From: Dermatophilus congolensis
GTDB taxonomy: Bacteria > Actinomycetota > Actinomycetes > Actinomycetales > Dermatophilaceae
Reading direction: 5' to 3'
Assembly (NCBI RefSeq): GCF_900187045.1
Contig: NZ_LT906453.1
Span: forward strand, 496,001-560,000
DNA: 64,000 nt
Of this stretch, positions 1 to 7,934 are shown piece after piece. Within the stretch, counting starts at the first letter, position 1. Each line of letters begins with the position of its first letter. The translations under genes and the position numbers were made by a program. Under the pieces are notes generated by a model. The model was not told where the DNA came from. It saw only the letters and a list, made by a program, of their open reading frames with translations, and made no database searches.

Positions 1-167
1 ATACGTGCGGAAACTTCGTAATCGAACGCAGATAAAGTCAATGACCCGTCAGCGTCAGCTTCGAGAAGAATTCCGGCTAGAACCGGCGTAGGTGGACGAT
101 TAGGCAGGCCACGAGCTACCCAAGTGACTGCCTCAGTCAGCACGTCGCGCTCCACACGGAATCTCAC
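1..167 (-). CDS. dnaN: DNA polymerase III beta sliding clamp, N-terminal part (runs off the window)
   Basis: The reverse strand from GTG at 167-165 reads VRFRVERDVLTEAV..., then a PPTPVLAGILLEAD stretch and LSAFDYEVSAR, the conserved first 55 residues of the actinobacterial beta clamp. The clamp encircles DNA and tethers the replicative polymerase. An AGGAG at 176-180 lies 8 bases before this GTG; another in-frame GTG at 173 is too close to it, so 167 is the preferred start. Only the first part of domain 1 is present; the gene continues beyond base 1. It lies across oriC from dnaA and in the same orientation, as is usual in Actinobacteria. Confidence 0.93.
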   Translation of the reverse strand, partial: MRFRVERDVLTEAVTWVARGLPNRPPTPVLAGILLEADADGSLTLSAFDYEVSAR

Positions 168-423
168 AGTCACCGCTCCTCAAACTCAACACAGCGCGTG
201 GTGGGGCCACTCAATGAATCCACTTCGGTGGCCATGATCGTTTCGGTTTCAGGCTTTCGGCTCGAAACGGTTTGACACACCGATGCTAACCACCTTGGAG
301 TCCTCTCCTCTCACAAAGTGACCCAAATCTTGGGATCTGACCTAACCGGGACACCTGCCTTGATGCGCTTCCGTACGTAGTCGCGCATAACTAGAGATAT
401 AGATTCATCGTCTTAATAGGTCC

Positions 424-441
424 TGTGGATTCTGTGGATTT
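424..441 (-). repeat. Two abutting DnaA-box-like 9-mers in direct tandem
   Basis: TGTGGATTC (424-432) is followed without a gap by TGTGGATTT (433-441). Both match the reverse form of the DnaA box (TGTGGATAA) in seven or eight of nine positions. They form the dnaN-proximal edge of the box cluster. Confidence 0.75.
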
Positions 442-614
442 CTTCTATATTGCCAGCTCAAGAGCCCTTAGGGGTTGGGGATTTCATCTGTGGATTTTTA
501 GTGGATGAGCTATAAGCCTCTGTGGAAACTCTCACCGCATCCACAGTGCATCCACAGTCTTGTATCTATCTTTCCTCATGCAATACGCACTTCTCCCCAG
601 AGTTACCCACTGTT

Positions 615-623
615 TTATCCACA
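615..623 (+). promoter_or_regulatory. Perfect consensus DnaA box
   Basis: TTATCCACA matches the bacterial DnaA box exactly and sits centrally in the oriC cluster. It is expected to be the highest-affinity initiator site here. Confidence 0.85.
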
Positions 624-907
624 GGGAGAAGTAGAAAATCTTCACAAGATATCCCCAATCTTGTCCCCAGCTGTGGATGCAACGAGGCAGGTCAAGGGGT
701 AGTTAGTTCCACAGTGGAATATGAAAACGATTACTTTCATGACTTATACACAAGTATGTGGGCAAACTGGAAAGGGCTCCTCACAGCAGGAGGTAGCGAG
801 CCTTCAATGCCTAAAATTCGACCCAAAAAGGATGAAAAATATTTGAAGAGTCAGTGTGGTGGTATCTGTTTTCGCGCGTGTCGCTGCCTATGAGCCAGCA
901 GGGCAAG

Positions 908-947
908 GTGAGGGGTGGAGAGCTGATGTCAGCTCTCCACCCCTCAC
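908..947 (-). terminator. dnaA terminator: 19-bp perfect arms, 2-base centre
   Basis: Bases 908-926 and 929-947 are exact reverse complements separated only by TG. The structure begins 18 bases past the dnaA stop on the minus strand. There is no U-tract. It resembles other near-loopless palindromes at gene ends in this window. It also marks the dnaA-side border of oriC. Confidence 0.7.
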
Positions 948-964
948 AGGTGAAACTAGGGAGC

Positions 965-2524
965 CTAAGTGGACTGTTGAGACCGTATGCGCGTGGTTAG
1001 TTCTGTTACCTGGTTATAGACAGAGCGTCGCTCCGCCATGAGCTGCCGGATCTTCTTGTCTGCATGCATGACAGTTGTGTGATCACGTCCACCGAACTGT
1101 TGGCCAATTTTGGGTAGGGAGAGCTCAGTCAGTTCACGGCATAGGTACATAGCAATCTGACGAGCATTGACGAGAGTGCGTGATCTAGAGGCGCTACACA
1201 GGTCGTCAATAGTGAGGTCAAAGTACCCAGCTGTTTGCGCCATGATTGTCGCAGCTGTGATCTGACTGATTTGCTGATCGGGCATGAGATCACGCAAAAC
1301 AATTTCGGCGAGCCCTAGATCTACTTCTTGCCTATTTAAACTCGCGAAAGCAGTTACGCGTATGAGTGCTCCCTCTAGTTCACGAATATTGCTAGATATC
1401 CGACTCGCAATGAATTCAAGAACTTCGTCAGGAACTTTTAGTTGTTCCTGACGTGCTTTTTTCGAAAGAATTGCGATTCGTGTTTCTAAATCTGGCGGCT
1501 GGACGTCAGTAAGTAGACCCATTTCGAATCGAGACCGCATGCGTTCTTCGAAGCCAGAGAGCTGCTTTGGTGGAACATCAGAAGTAATGACTACTTGCTT
1601 ATTGGCATTATGTAAAGTGTTAAAAGTGTGGAAAAATTCTTCCTGAGTCTGCATTTTTCCTGACAGGAACTGAATGTCATCAATAAGTAGAATGTCAGTT
1701 TCGCGATAGCGGCGTTGAAAGCTGCTAGCGCGATCATCGCGGATTGAGTTGATGAAATCATTTGTGAATTCTTCAGAGTTCACATATTTAACTCGAACCT
1801 TAGGATAGAGATTCTGCGCGTAGTGGCCTATCGCATGCAGTAGGTGTGTCTTGCCTAGGCCTGAATCACCATAGATGAAAAGCGGGTTGTAAGCTCGAGC
1901 GGGGGCCTCAGCGACAGCCACAGCGGCTGCATGGGCAAAACGGTTACTAGACCCAATCACGAATGTATCGAAGGTGTATTTAGGATTGAGGTGATCGCCA
2001 CCTGAATCGTTTGTTGTTTGATTCTTGGTGCTACTTCCTGCTGGTTTACGTGGCCTGTCTGGTCCAGAATCATGATGAGCAGTTTCTGTGGAAACAGTAT
2101 CTGCCACTCCCCCGAAGCGTTCTTGAGCAGCAGCAGAAGTTGCAGGAAGTGAATTTTCTCCGCTGGGCTTATTCGAGGGATGGTTATCTTCGATTTTCCA
2201 GCTGTCACTTTCGCTGTACATATCAAGAGTTGGCTGACTCGATTCCTCGATAGTTCCACGAATAGAGGAATCTACTGTTACCGCGAGGCGGATATCGCGA
2301 CCAGTTTCCCGCGCTAGAGACTCCGTAAGAGACTCGCGAACGCGTGTCTCCACAATGTCTTTAGTGAATTCATCAGGTACGGCAATGATTGCGGTTGAGT
2401 CGAGAATTCCAACCAGCGCACATTGTGCGACGAAAGCTCGTTGCGGAGCAGGGATGCCTGCCTCCTGCAGAGAGTGCAGCGTCGCCGTCCAGATCCGGCT
2501 GGTGTCGCTTTGTTTTTCCGACAC
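965..2524 (-). CDS. dnaA: Chromosomal replication initiator protein DnaA
   Basis: This 519-residue protein binds DnaA boxes in oriC, melts the origin and loads the DnaB helicase. Domain I (about 1-90) is followed by a variable, polar linker (about 90-180). The AAA+ domain has Walker A GDSGLGKT at 219-226 and Walker B ILLIDD near 278-283. The C-terminal DNA-binding domain carries the signature [14 protein letters not shown]. The length is normal for Actinobacteria, which have long linkers. The gene is transcribed towards oriC, with dnaN beyond it. The upstream region holds DnaA-box-like sequences inside a 40-bp palindrome, suggesting autoregulation (inference). Confidence 0.98.
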   Translation of the reverse strand: MSEKQSDTSRIWTATLHSLQEAGIPAPQRAFVAQCALVGILDSTAIIAVPDEFTKDIVETRVRESLTESLARETGRDIRLAVTVDSSIRGTIEESSQPTLDMYSESDSWKIEDNHPSNKPSGENSLPATSAAAQERFGGVADTVSTETAHHDSGPDRPRKPAGSSTKNQTTNDSGGDHLNPKYTFDTFVIGSSNRFAHAAAVAVAEAPARAYNPLFIYGDSGLGKTHLLHAIGHYAQNLYPKVRVKYVNSEEFTNDFINSIRDDRASSFQRRYRETDILLIDDIQFLSGKMQTQEEFFHTFNTLHNANKQVVITSDVPPKQLSGFEERMRSRFEMGLLTDVQPPDLETRIAILSKKARQEQLKVPDEVLEFIASRISSNIRELEGALIRVTAFASLNRQEVDLGLAEIVLRDLMPDQQISQITAATIMAQTAGYFDLTIDDLCSASRSRTLVNARQIAMYLCRELTELSLPKIGQQFGGRDHTTVMHADKKIRQLMAERRSVYNQVTELTTRIRSQQST

Positions 2525-3319
2525 GTTGTGCCCTCCTGCTGAGTGTGTAATGCGGCGGTAAGTCCTAGGACGCGTTAGGCGTCCACTGCGCGAGCATCTT
2601 GTGGGAAACCCTGTGTGTACTTGCCCGCGCAGAGCGTCAACTTTCTAGAGAATTTTTATTGAAACATGCAGGTTACAGAGCCCCCAGGCTGTTTCCACAG
2701 CTGTGGAAACAGCCTGGGGGTACAGGATACGGGATATCCACAGGCTGCTAGCGCTAGATCATTGACCAAGTGAATTAAAGTCACGAAAACTGCTGATCAG
2801 GTAGGTGTTTGGCAAATTTTTAAGGTCAGTGTTTGGATGTGGAAGCCCTGTGGGAATCTCTAACGCTGAGGTTTTCGGGTCACTTGGTCGGTGGAAAATA
2901 GACAGCGAGTCGTGCTGGTTAGCCGTAAGTAGAATCTGCCAATCGGGTCGGCGGACAGGTTTGCGTTCAAAGCACGAACTCATCGGCTGCTGATGAACTG
3001 CCCGATGAGGTAGCTGTATTCGCTGTGGTTCGAGTAAGTTAGCCCAGCAAGTTTGACCTCTATTTCCTATTTCACGTAACGTGGTGTGTCAGTCGGTTTC
3101 GACGGGCGGTTTCGTGTGCCCGTCTCCAAGCTGTGGTAGTCAAGACGTAACGTGTGTAGAAGTCATCAGTTTCTCGCGCGCGTAGTGATTAATGAGACTG
3201 GAGACGGACCTTCGATCCCGACCGTCGGCGGCGAGGCTTTCTCAATCGTTCGAGATTTGCGTCGCGTCATGGTCGAGCCGACTTAACCGACTCGTCGACG
3301 AGACCCAACGGAGTTCAAC
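2525..3319. promoter_or_regulatory. Divergent dnaA/rpmH intergenic region (795 bases)
   Basis: No gene is supported here. The region must hold the leftward dnaA promoter and the rightward rpmH promoter. It contains a 40-bp perfect palindrome (2681-2720), a DnaA-box-like ATATCCACA (2734-2742) and a small hairpin, CTCATCGG/CCGATGAG, at 2979-3009. I could not assign promoter hexamers with confidence. Short frames at 2759-2993 on both strands resemble no known protein. Confidence 0.6.
2681..2720. repeat. 40-bp perfect palindrome upstream of dnaA containing inverted DnaA-box-like cores
   Basis: Bases 2681-2700 (CCCCCAGGCTGTTTCCACAG) are the exact reverse complement of 2701-2720 with no spacer. 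The centre is TTTCCACAG/CTGTGGAAA, two DnaA-box-like 9-mers head to head. It lies about 157 bases before the dnaA start codon, between divergent genes, so it is not a terminator. A role as a DnaA autoregulatory operator is inference. Confidence 0.85.
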
Positions 3320-3457
3320 GTGAGCAAGCGCACTTTTCAGCCCAACAACCGTCGTCGCGCTAAAAAGCACGGCTTCCGCAGTCGTATGGCCACCCGTGCT
3401 GGCCGCGCCATTCTTGCCTGCCGTCGCCGTAAAGGCCGCGCCAGCATTTCCGCCTGA
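3320..3457 (+). CDS. rpmH: 50S ribosomal protein L34
   Basis: Starting at GTG 3320, the frame encodes 45 residues: [20 protein letters not shown] and so on, ending RKGRASISA. This is the complete, highly conserved L34, a small basic protein of the large ribosomal subunit. It is the first gene of the rightward origin operon and is followed 17 bases later by rnpA, the universal rpmH-rnpA pair. The sequence upstream has only a weak ribosome-binding site (GGAG near 3311). Confidence 0.97.
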   Translation: MSKRTFQPNNRRRAKKHGFRSRMATRAGRAILACRRRKGRASISA

Positions 3458-3474
3458 ATTTTCCGGGCAGGATC

Positions 3475-3858
3475 GTGCTCTCCGCATGTAACCGCCTACG
3501 TGAACCTGCAGATTTTCATGTAGCGGTCAAAGGCAAGAGAGCAGGTGGAAAACTGCTTGTTATTCATGTTGCTCAGCCTGAGGGCAGACGAAGCCGACCC
3601 CCGCGGGTCGGCTTCGTTGTGTCGAAAGCGGTGGGCATTGCTGTTGTGAGAAACAGAGTCAAGCGCCGTCTACGCCATTCTTTGCGTGCACGTATTTCTT
3701 CTTTTCCCCAAGGTGTCGACCTCGTCGTTCGAGCTAATCCCGCGTCTGCGCAAGTAGACTTTCTACGCCTTGATACTGAGCTAGAACGTCTTCTCACTAG
3801 GGTGATGAAAGACTTGAATGAAGTTTCAGTAGGTCACGAAAAATCCGTGATGGGTTGA
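3475..3858 (+). CDS. rnpA: Ribonuclease P protein component
   Basis: This 127-residue basic protein is the cofactor of the RNase P ribozyme that trims the 5' leader of pre-tRNAs. It opens [18 protein letters not shown] and carries the family signature [10 protein letters not shown] after GFVVSKAVG, forming the RNA-binding face. Length and position after rpmH fit the family. The start is GTG at 3475. Its stop overlaps the region where yidD translation could begin (3855-3864), so the two are probably translationally coupled. Confidence 0.96.
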   Translation: MLSACNRLREPADFHVAVKGKRAGGKLLVIHVAQPEGRRSRPPRVGFVVSKAVGIAVVRNRVKRRLRHSLRARISSFPQGVDLVVRANPASAQVDFLRLDTELERLLTRVMKDLNEVSVGHEKSVMG

Positions 3859-4175
3859 TCTGTGTGAGCCCCCTACTAGCCGATCGCTTACGTGGCATGC
3901 TAGCTAAGCCGTTTTTATGGGCGATTCGGGGGTATCAGCTGTTTATATCTCCCCTGATACCCCCTAGATGCCGTTTCTATCCCAGTTGTTCCACGTACAT
4001 GCTTGTGTCTATTCAGCGTTTTGGTGTGGTCAGGGGACTTGGGTTGGGGATCAGACGTTTGGGGCGTTGTCATCCCTGGAATCCAGGTGGCGTTGATCAT
4101 GTACCTGCGCGAGACGCTAAAAGACGCTCGGTGCGTCAGAATGGAACTATCTCAGACACCACCGACAGGTGCTGA
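3855..4175 (+). CDS. yidD: Membrane protein insertion efficiency factor YidD
   Basis: The protein contains the YidD core: [20 protein letters not shown] followed by [15 protein letters not shown] and a [13 protein letters not shown] motif. YidD is a small membrane-associated protein encoded between rnpA and yidC and thought to assist YidC. The longest frame opens at TTG 3855, overlapping the rnpA stop. GTG 3864 or ATG 3897 are equally plausible starts, and no clear ribosome-binding site decides. The tail after HVP (about 27 residues) is polar and variable, as usual. Confidence 0.93.
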   Translation: MICVSPLLADRLRGMLAKPFLWAIRGYQLFISPLIPPRCRFYPSCSTYMLVSIQRFGVVRGLGLGIRRLGRCHPWNPGGVDHVPARDAKRRSVRQNGTISDTTDRC

Positions 4176-4253
4176 AACTTTGACAATAAACTTCGGTCAT
4201 ATCTGATCTGTAGAGATACCCGAAGACGGAACGAAGAGACCGTAGAGGAAAAT

Positions 4254-5294
4254 ATGGAGAGGTCCTTTTTCGAGACGCTGATGCTTCCACTTGAATGGTT
4301 TGTCGAGTGGGTGCTGGTTACTTTCCACAGTCTCTTCTCGTGGGTTGGAATGCCTGCAGAGTCAGGGTGGACGTGGGCGCTATCCATCGGTGGGTTGGTT
4401 ATTGTCATCCGCGTCCTGTTGATGCCCTTGTTTTTTAAACAAATTCAGTCGTCACGTCGCCTGCAGCTCATTCAGCCTGAGATGCAAAAGATTCAAGCAA
4501 AATACAAGGGAAAAACTGATCCAGAATCTCGGCAGCGAATGTCCGAAGAAACAATGGATCTGTATCGACGAACAGGGACCAACCCTTTCGCATCTTGCCT
4601 GCCAATTCTTGTTCAAATGCCTTTCTTCTTTGCGTTGTTTAGCGTTTTGAACAACCTTGGTCGAGTTGCTTATGGGCAACGTTTGTCCGCAGGGCCGTTG
4701 AACCCGCAGTTGGCAGGTCAAGCAGACGCATCGACTCTTTTCGGGGCCCCGCTGTCAGCTACATTTATGACCTCTCATTCCATTGAGGCCAAAATCCTCA
4801 CAATTGTGCTGATTCTGTTAATGTCAGCCACTACATTTATCACGCAGCATCAGCTGACGATGAAAAACATGCCTGCTTCGGCACTTGACAATCCGATGGC
4901 TCGGCAACAAAAAGTAATGTTGTATGTTTTCCCATTGATTTTTGCGGTTACAGGTGTCAATTTCCCCGTAGGTGTTCTTATCTACTGGTTCACCACGAAT
5001 GTCTGGTCAATGGGGCAGCAGTTTTGGGTGATTCGCCGGATGCCAACTCCTGGATCGGAAGCAGAAAAAGCATTCCAAGAACGGCGCCGGCGTCAAGGAA
5101 AGCTGCCGGTAGAAAATCGCATGGATACAGTAGAAAAAAGTATTGCATCAGAGAAAAAACGTTCGTGGTTCAAAAACAACACAGATGCCTCAAACAGTGT
5201 AGATGAGTATCGCGATAGTCCTGTAGAGGACAAGCTTCGACAGGGTGGTCAGCGTCAGCAGCCTCGTAGGACCAGCCGTTCGCGACGAAAATAA
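4254..5294 (+). CDS. yidC: Membrane protein insertase YidC/Oxa1
   Basis: YidC inserts and folds inner-membrane proteins, alone or with SecYEG. The 346-residue frame lacks the large periplasmic domain of proteobacterial YidC, which is normal for Actinobacteria. Hydrophobic segments occur near residues 40-60 (WALSIGGLVIVIRVLLMPLF), 115-135 (SCLPILVQMPFFFALFSVL), 180-195 and 230-260. The positively charged cytoplasmic hairpin between the first two is present, and the tail is strongly basic (RRTSRSRRK). ATG 4254 is preceded by GAGG. It follows yidD by 78 bases and is followed by jag. Confidence 0.97.
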   Translation: MERSFFETLMLPLEWFVEWVLVTFHSLFSWVGMPAESGWTWALSIGGLVIVIRVLLMPLFFKQIQSSRRLQLIQPEMQKIQAKYKGKTDPESRQRMSEETMDLYRRTGTNPFASCLPILVQMPFFFALFSVLNNLGRVAYGQRLSAGPLNPQLAGQADASTLFGAPLSATFMTSHSIEAKILTIVLILLMSATTFITQHQLTMKNMPASALDNPMARQQKVMLYVFPLIFAVTGVNFPVGVLIYWFTTNVWSMGQQFWVIRRMPTPGSEAEKAFQERRRRQGKLPVENRMDTVEKSIASEKKRSWFKNNTDASNSVDEYRDSPVEDKLRQGGQRQQPRRTSRSRRK

Positions 5295-5378
5295 CTCGTA
5301 TTCCCGCGCTTTGCGCGGCCAGGCTATACATAATCGATCTGGCAGCGGATAGAACTGCCTATTCATTGGAGGGACAGC

Positions 5379-5876
5379 ATGAGCGAGGGAATTAGTGCTA
5401 GCCGCACAGAGGAGCTAGAGCGTGAAGGTGAAATCGCGGCAGACTTCCTCGAGCGTTTACTCGATATTGCAGACCTGGACGGTGACATTGATGTAGACGT
5501 CGATGGCGACCGAGCTTCAGTTGCCATCGTAGACTCAGAAGACGGTCGAGTACCACGTCGTTTAGTCGGGCAAGACGGCAAAGTTCTCGAAGCATTGCAA
5601 GAACTCACTCGTATGGCAGTGCAGGCTGAAACTGGTGAGCGTAGCCGGGTAATGCTTGATGTAGCTGGCCACCGTGCTGAGAGGCGCGAAGCAGTTATAT
5701 CTACTGCGCGAAAAGTGATCGCTGAGGTAAAAAAATACGGTGAGGCTCGATCACTCGAACCTATGTCCGCATTTGAACGTAAAGTAGTTCACGACGAAGT
5801 TCTTCGCGCAGGACTCGAATCAGAATCCGAAGGCAGTGAGCCTCACCGTTTCGTTGTTGTACTTCCTTTGGTTTAA
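5379..5876 (+). CDS. jag: KH/R3H-domain RNA-binding protein (Jag/KhpB type)
   Basis: This 165-residue acidic protein has a KH-like domain with RRLVGQDGKVLEALQELTRM (about 60-80) and a C-terminal R3H domain ending EPHRFVVVLPLV. It lacks the Jag-N domain of Firmicutes, as is common in Actinobacteria. KhpB proteins bind RNA and in several bacteria influence cell elongation and division. GGAGGGA precedes ATG 5379. The place between yidC and rsmG is conserved and supports the call. Confidence 0.94.
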   Translation: MSEGISASRTEELEREGEIAADFLERLLDIADLDGDIDVDVDGDRASVAIVDSEDGRVPRRLVGQDGKVLEALQELTRMAVQAETGERSRVMLDVAGHRAERREAVISTARKVIAEVKKYGEARSLEPMSAFERKVVHDEVLRAGLESESEGSEPHRFVVVLPLV

Positions 5877-5940
5877 TCACACCTTCTCTGATGGCAGTGG
5901 CAGCTAAGCGCGGCCACTGCCATCATTCGCCTTCTTAACG

Positions 5941-6675
5941 ATGGATCAACCAACCGTGGATAATTCGTTTTCCTCTGAACTTTCCCCTCCTCCCAGCGTT
6001 GCTTATCTGATCTATAAAGATCGTCTAGATATAGCTGTAAAGTTTTCAGAATTATTAGCTACAACGGGAGTGACTCACGGACTAATAGGTCCTCGCGAAG
6101 TTCCACGATTGTGGAGTAGGCACATTCTAAATTGTGCAATTGTGCAAGATGTGCTGGAACCCGGTGTCGCCGTGGCAGATATTGGCTCCGGTGCTGGGCT
6201 GCCAGGATTAGCTTTAGCTATTGCGCGACCTGACCTGCAACTACATCTGATTGAGCCACTTGCGCGACGCGTAACATGGCTTTCATCTGCTGTTGAGGAC
6301 CTGGGGCTTACAAATGTGGTAATTCATCATGCGCGTGCCGAGGCTTTAGCTGGCCAGCTCGCTGTTCCTGTCGTAACTGCACGGGCAGTCGCTCGTCTTG
6401 CAAAACTGGCAATGTGGGCTGCTCCCCTACTGAGTCCGGGAGGCGAACTGGTTGCTCTTAAAGGTACATCTGCTTACCGTGAACTAGAAGAGGATCGTCA
6501 GCAAATAGCTAGTTCTGGTGGCTGTGATAGCAGAGTGGAGCTTCTTGGAGAAGGAACTTTAGAAGATCCCACGACGCTTGTACGTATTCGTTTTACCTCT
6601 GTCCAGAAGAGAAATATTCGAATGAAAACTTCTGGAAAGAAAAAGCCGCACCATAGCCGCAAATCTCAAAAGTAG
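5941..6675 (+). CDS. rsmG: 16S rRNA (guanine-527-N7)-methyltransferase RsmG (GidB)
   Basis: RsmG methylates G527 of 16S rRNA using S-adenosylmethionine; its loss gives low-level streptomycin resistance in several bacteria. The family motifs are visible: GLIGPREVPRLWSRHILNC, then the SAM-binding VADIGSGAGLPGLALAIARP, then VTARAVARL. The 244-residue length is slightly long because of a basic tail (SGKKKPHHSRKSQK). No good ribosome-binding site precedes ATG 5941, so the exact start is uncertain. A U-tract terminator follows, closing the rpmH-to-rsmG unit before parAB. Confidence 0.96.
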   Translation: MDQPTVDNSFSSELSPPPSVAYLIYKDRLDIAVKFSELLATTGVTHGLIGPREVPRLWSRHILNCAIVQDVLEPGVAVADIGSGAGLPGLALAIARPDLQLHLIEPLARRVTWLSSAVEDLGLTNVVIHHARAEALAGQLAVPVVTARAVARLAKLAMWAAPLLSPGGELVALKGTSAYRELEEDRQQIASSGGCDSRVELLGEGTLEDPTTLVRIRFTSVQKRNIRMKTSGKKKPHHSRKSQK

Positions 6676-6688
6676 TAGCTTCTCAGTA

Positions 6689-6726
6689 AACCTCTCGGCT
6701 CGCCTAGGTGAGTCGAGAGGTTTTTT
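6689..6726 (+). terminator. Conventional rho-independent terminator after rsmG
   Basis: AACCTCTCG pairs with CGAGAGGTT, with partial inner pairing, and runs into TTTTTT at 6721-6726. This is the clearest classical terminator in the window and contrasts with the loopless palindromes elsewhere. Confidence 0.85.
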
Positions 6727-6825
6727 GGTGCCCAGAGTCTCTCTGTTTCACAATCGCCATGTCGTCATGCCACCAGAGCCAGCTCTGAGGGTAGCGTAGG
6801 TCCTTGAAGGCATCGTTCTATGCAT

Positions 6826-6839
6826 GTTTCACGTGAAAC
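6826..6839. promoter_or_regulatory. parS: parS centromere site (perfect 14-bp core)
   Basis: GTTTCACGTGAAAC, preceded by T and followed by T, matches the ParB-binding parS core exactly. It lies upstream of parA. Confidence 0.95.
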
Positions 6840-6856
6840 TCTCGTGGCAGAGCTCA

Positions 6857-6870
6857 GTTTCACGTGAAAC
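6857..6870. promoter_or_regulatory. parS: parS centromere site (perfect 14-bp core), second copy
   Basis: GTTTCACGTGAAAC again, 17 bases after the first copy and 28 bases before the parA start, so ParB bound here could also affect the parAB promoter. Confidence 0.95.
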
Positions 6871-6897
6871 GCATTGACGTTAAGACAAGGAGGAGCC

Positions 6898-7848
6898 GTG
6901 CCCCAGGAATCACCGGCACTGGCAGCGAAAGATCATGCTGACCCCTTAGGCGAGAAGTCATCAGATGAATCAGTACTAGATGGAGCCATCTCTCAGCCGA
7001 AGCGGCGGTTGATTCGACCTAAAGGATCCCCCTGGAAGAAACCTGCTCATACCAGGATCATCACTATCGCAAATCAAAAAGGAGGCGTTGGGAAAACAAC
7101 CACAGCAGTCAATCTTGCAACAGCTCTAGCGCTTGGCGGGCAACGAGTACTACTTATAGATTCAGACCCACAAGGCAATGCAAGCACCGCACTAGGAATC
7201 GAGCATTCCTCAGATGTGGACAGTATCTATGATGTTCTGATCGAAGACGCTTCGCTGATTGATGTTGAGCGACCTTCTGCATTAACCCAAGGATTAACGT
7301 GCGTGCCTGCCACGATTGAGTTAGCTGGTGCTGAGATAGAACTAGTTTCGTTCGTTGCACGTGAAACGCGACTACAAAGAGCGATCGAGTCTTACCTCGT
7401 GCAAAAAAATAAGGACGGAGATCCAGTCGATTATGTGATCATCGATTGTCCTCCAAGCTTGGGATTGCTCACGCTTAACGCTTTTGTGGCTGCTCGCGAA
7501 GTGCTTATTCCGATTCAGTGTGAGTACTACGCTTTGGAAGGTTTGTCGATGTTGATCCGCAATATCGACATGATCCGGCGGCACCTCAACCCCGTGCTTC
7601 ATATTTCGACGATTTTGCTCACCATGTATGACGGGCGTACCAAGCTTTCATCGCAGGTAGCAGAAGAGGTTCGCTCAGTTTTCCCAGATCAGGTACTCAA
7701 TGCGATGGTGCCTCGGTCTGTTCGGATATCTGAAGCTCCAAGCCATGGTGAAACTGTTTTGACTTACGATCCGATGAGTACGGGATCCTTAGCGTATCTA
7801 GGTGCTGCTCGAGAGTTTGTTGAACGCGATCCGAGTTGCCGATCGTAA
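6898..7848 (+). CDS. parA: Chromosome-partitioning ATPase ParA (Soj)
   Basis: ParA is a deviant-Walker ATPase that moves ParB-parS complexes and so segregates newly copied origins. The start is GTG 6898, chosen because AAGGAGGA lies a few bases before it; a longer frame opens at TTG 6874. The resulting 316-residue protein has an N-terminal extension of about 50 residues, the deviant Walker A KGGVGKTT (61-68), the DSDPQGNAST switch and DYVIIDCPPSLG. It is followed by parB. A degenerate parS-like site lies within the coding sequence at 7354. Confidence 0.97.
   Translation: MPQESPALAAKDHADPLGEKSSDESVLDGAISQPKRRLIRPKGSPWKKPAHTRIITIANQKGGVGKTTTAVNLATALALGGQRVLLIDSDPQGNASTALGIEHSSDVDSIYDVLIEDASLIDVERPSALTQGLTCVPATIELAGAEIELVSFVARETRLQRAIESYLVQKNKDGDPVDYVIIDCPPSLGLLTLNAFVAAREVLIPIQCEYYALEGLSMLIRNIDMIRRHLNPVLHISTILLTMYDGRTKLSSQVAEEVRSVFPDQVLNAMVPRSVRISEAPSHGETVLTYDPMSTGSLAYLGAAREFVERDPSCRS
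7354..7367. promoter_or_regulatory. parS-like site inside parA (one mismatch)
   Basis: GTTGCACGTGAAAC differs from the parS core at one base (T to G at position 4). It lies in the coding sequence for FVARETR. Confidence 0.6.
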
Positions 7849-7853
7849 GTAAT

Positions 7854-7867
7854 GTTTCACGGGAAAC
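7854..7867. promoter_or_regulatory. parS-like site at the parA/parB junction (one mismatch)
   Basis: GTTTCACGGGAAAC differs from the core at one base (T to G at position 9). It starts 5 bases after the parA stop codon. Confidence 0.7.
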
Positions 7868-7934
7868 ATATATAGCGGCGGGTTTAGCGAAACTGCTATT
7901 AGCTAGTAGTGAGCATGACGAGGAGGAAGAACGT

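Larger units (their letters stand above)
168..964. other. oriC: Chromosomal replication origin (oriC) between dnaA and dnaN
   Basis: This 797-base gap has no convincing gene but is full of DnaA-box-like 9-mers. A perfect TTATCCACA lies at 615-623 and a near-perfect TTATACACA at 744-752. Variants in the other orientation are TGTGGATTC 424-432, TGTGGATTT 433-441 and 489-497, AGTGGATGA 500-508, TGTGGAAAC 521-529 and TGTGGATGC 672-680. GCATCCACA occurs at 537-545 and 548-556, and AGTTCCACA at 705-713. A/T-rich stretches near 385-420 and 830-845 could unwind. The position between dnaA and dnaN is the standard actinobacterial origin site. Open frames here are short, unrelated to known proteins, and read through the boxes. 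Confidence 0.93.

Noticed and set aside
522-893. Open frame of 123 codons inside oriC
   Set aside because: It reads through the DnaA boxes, resembles no known protein and has no ribosome-binding site; origin function explains the sequence.
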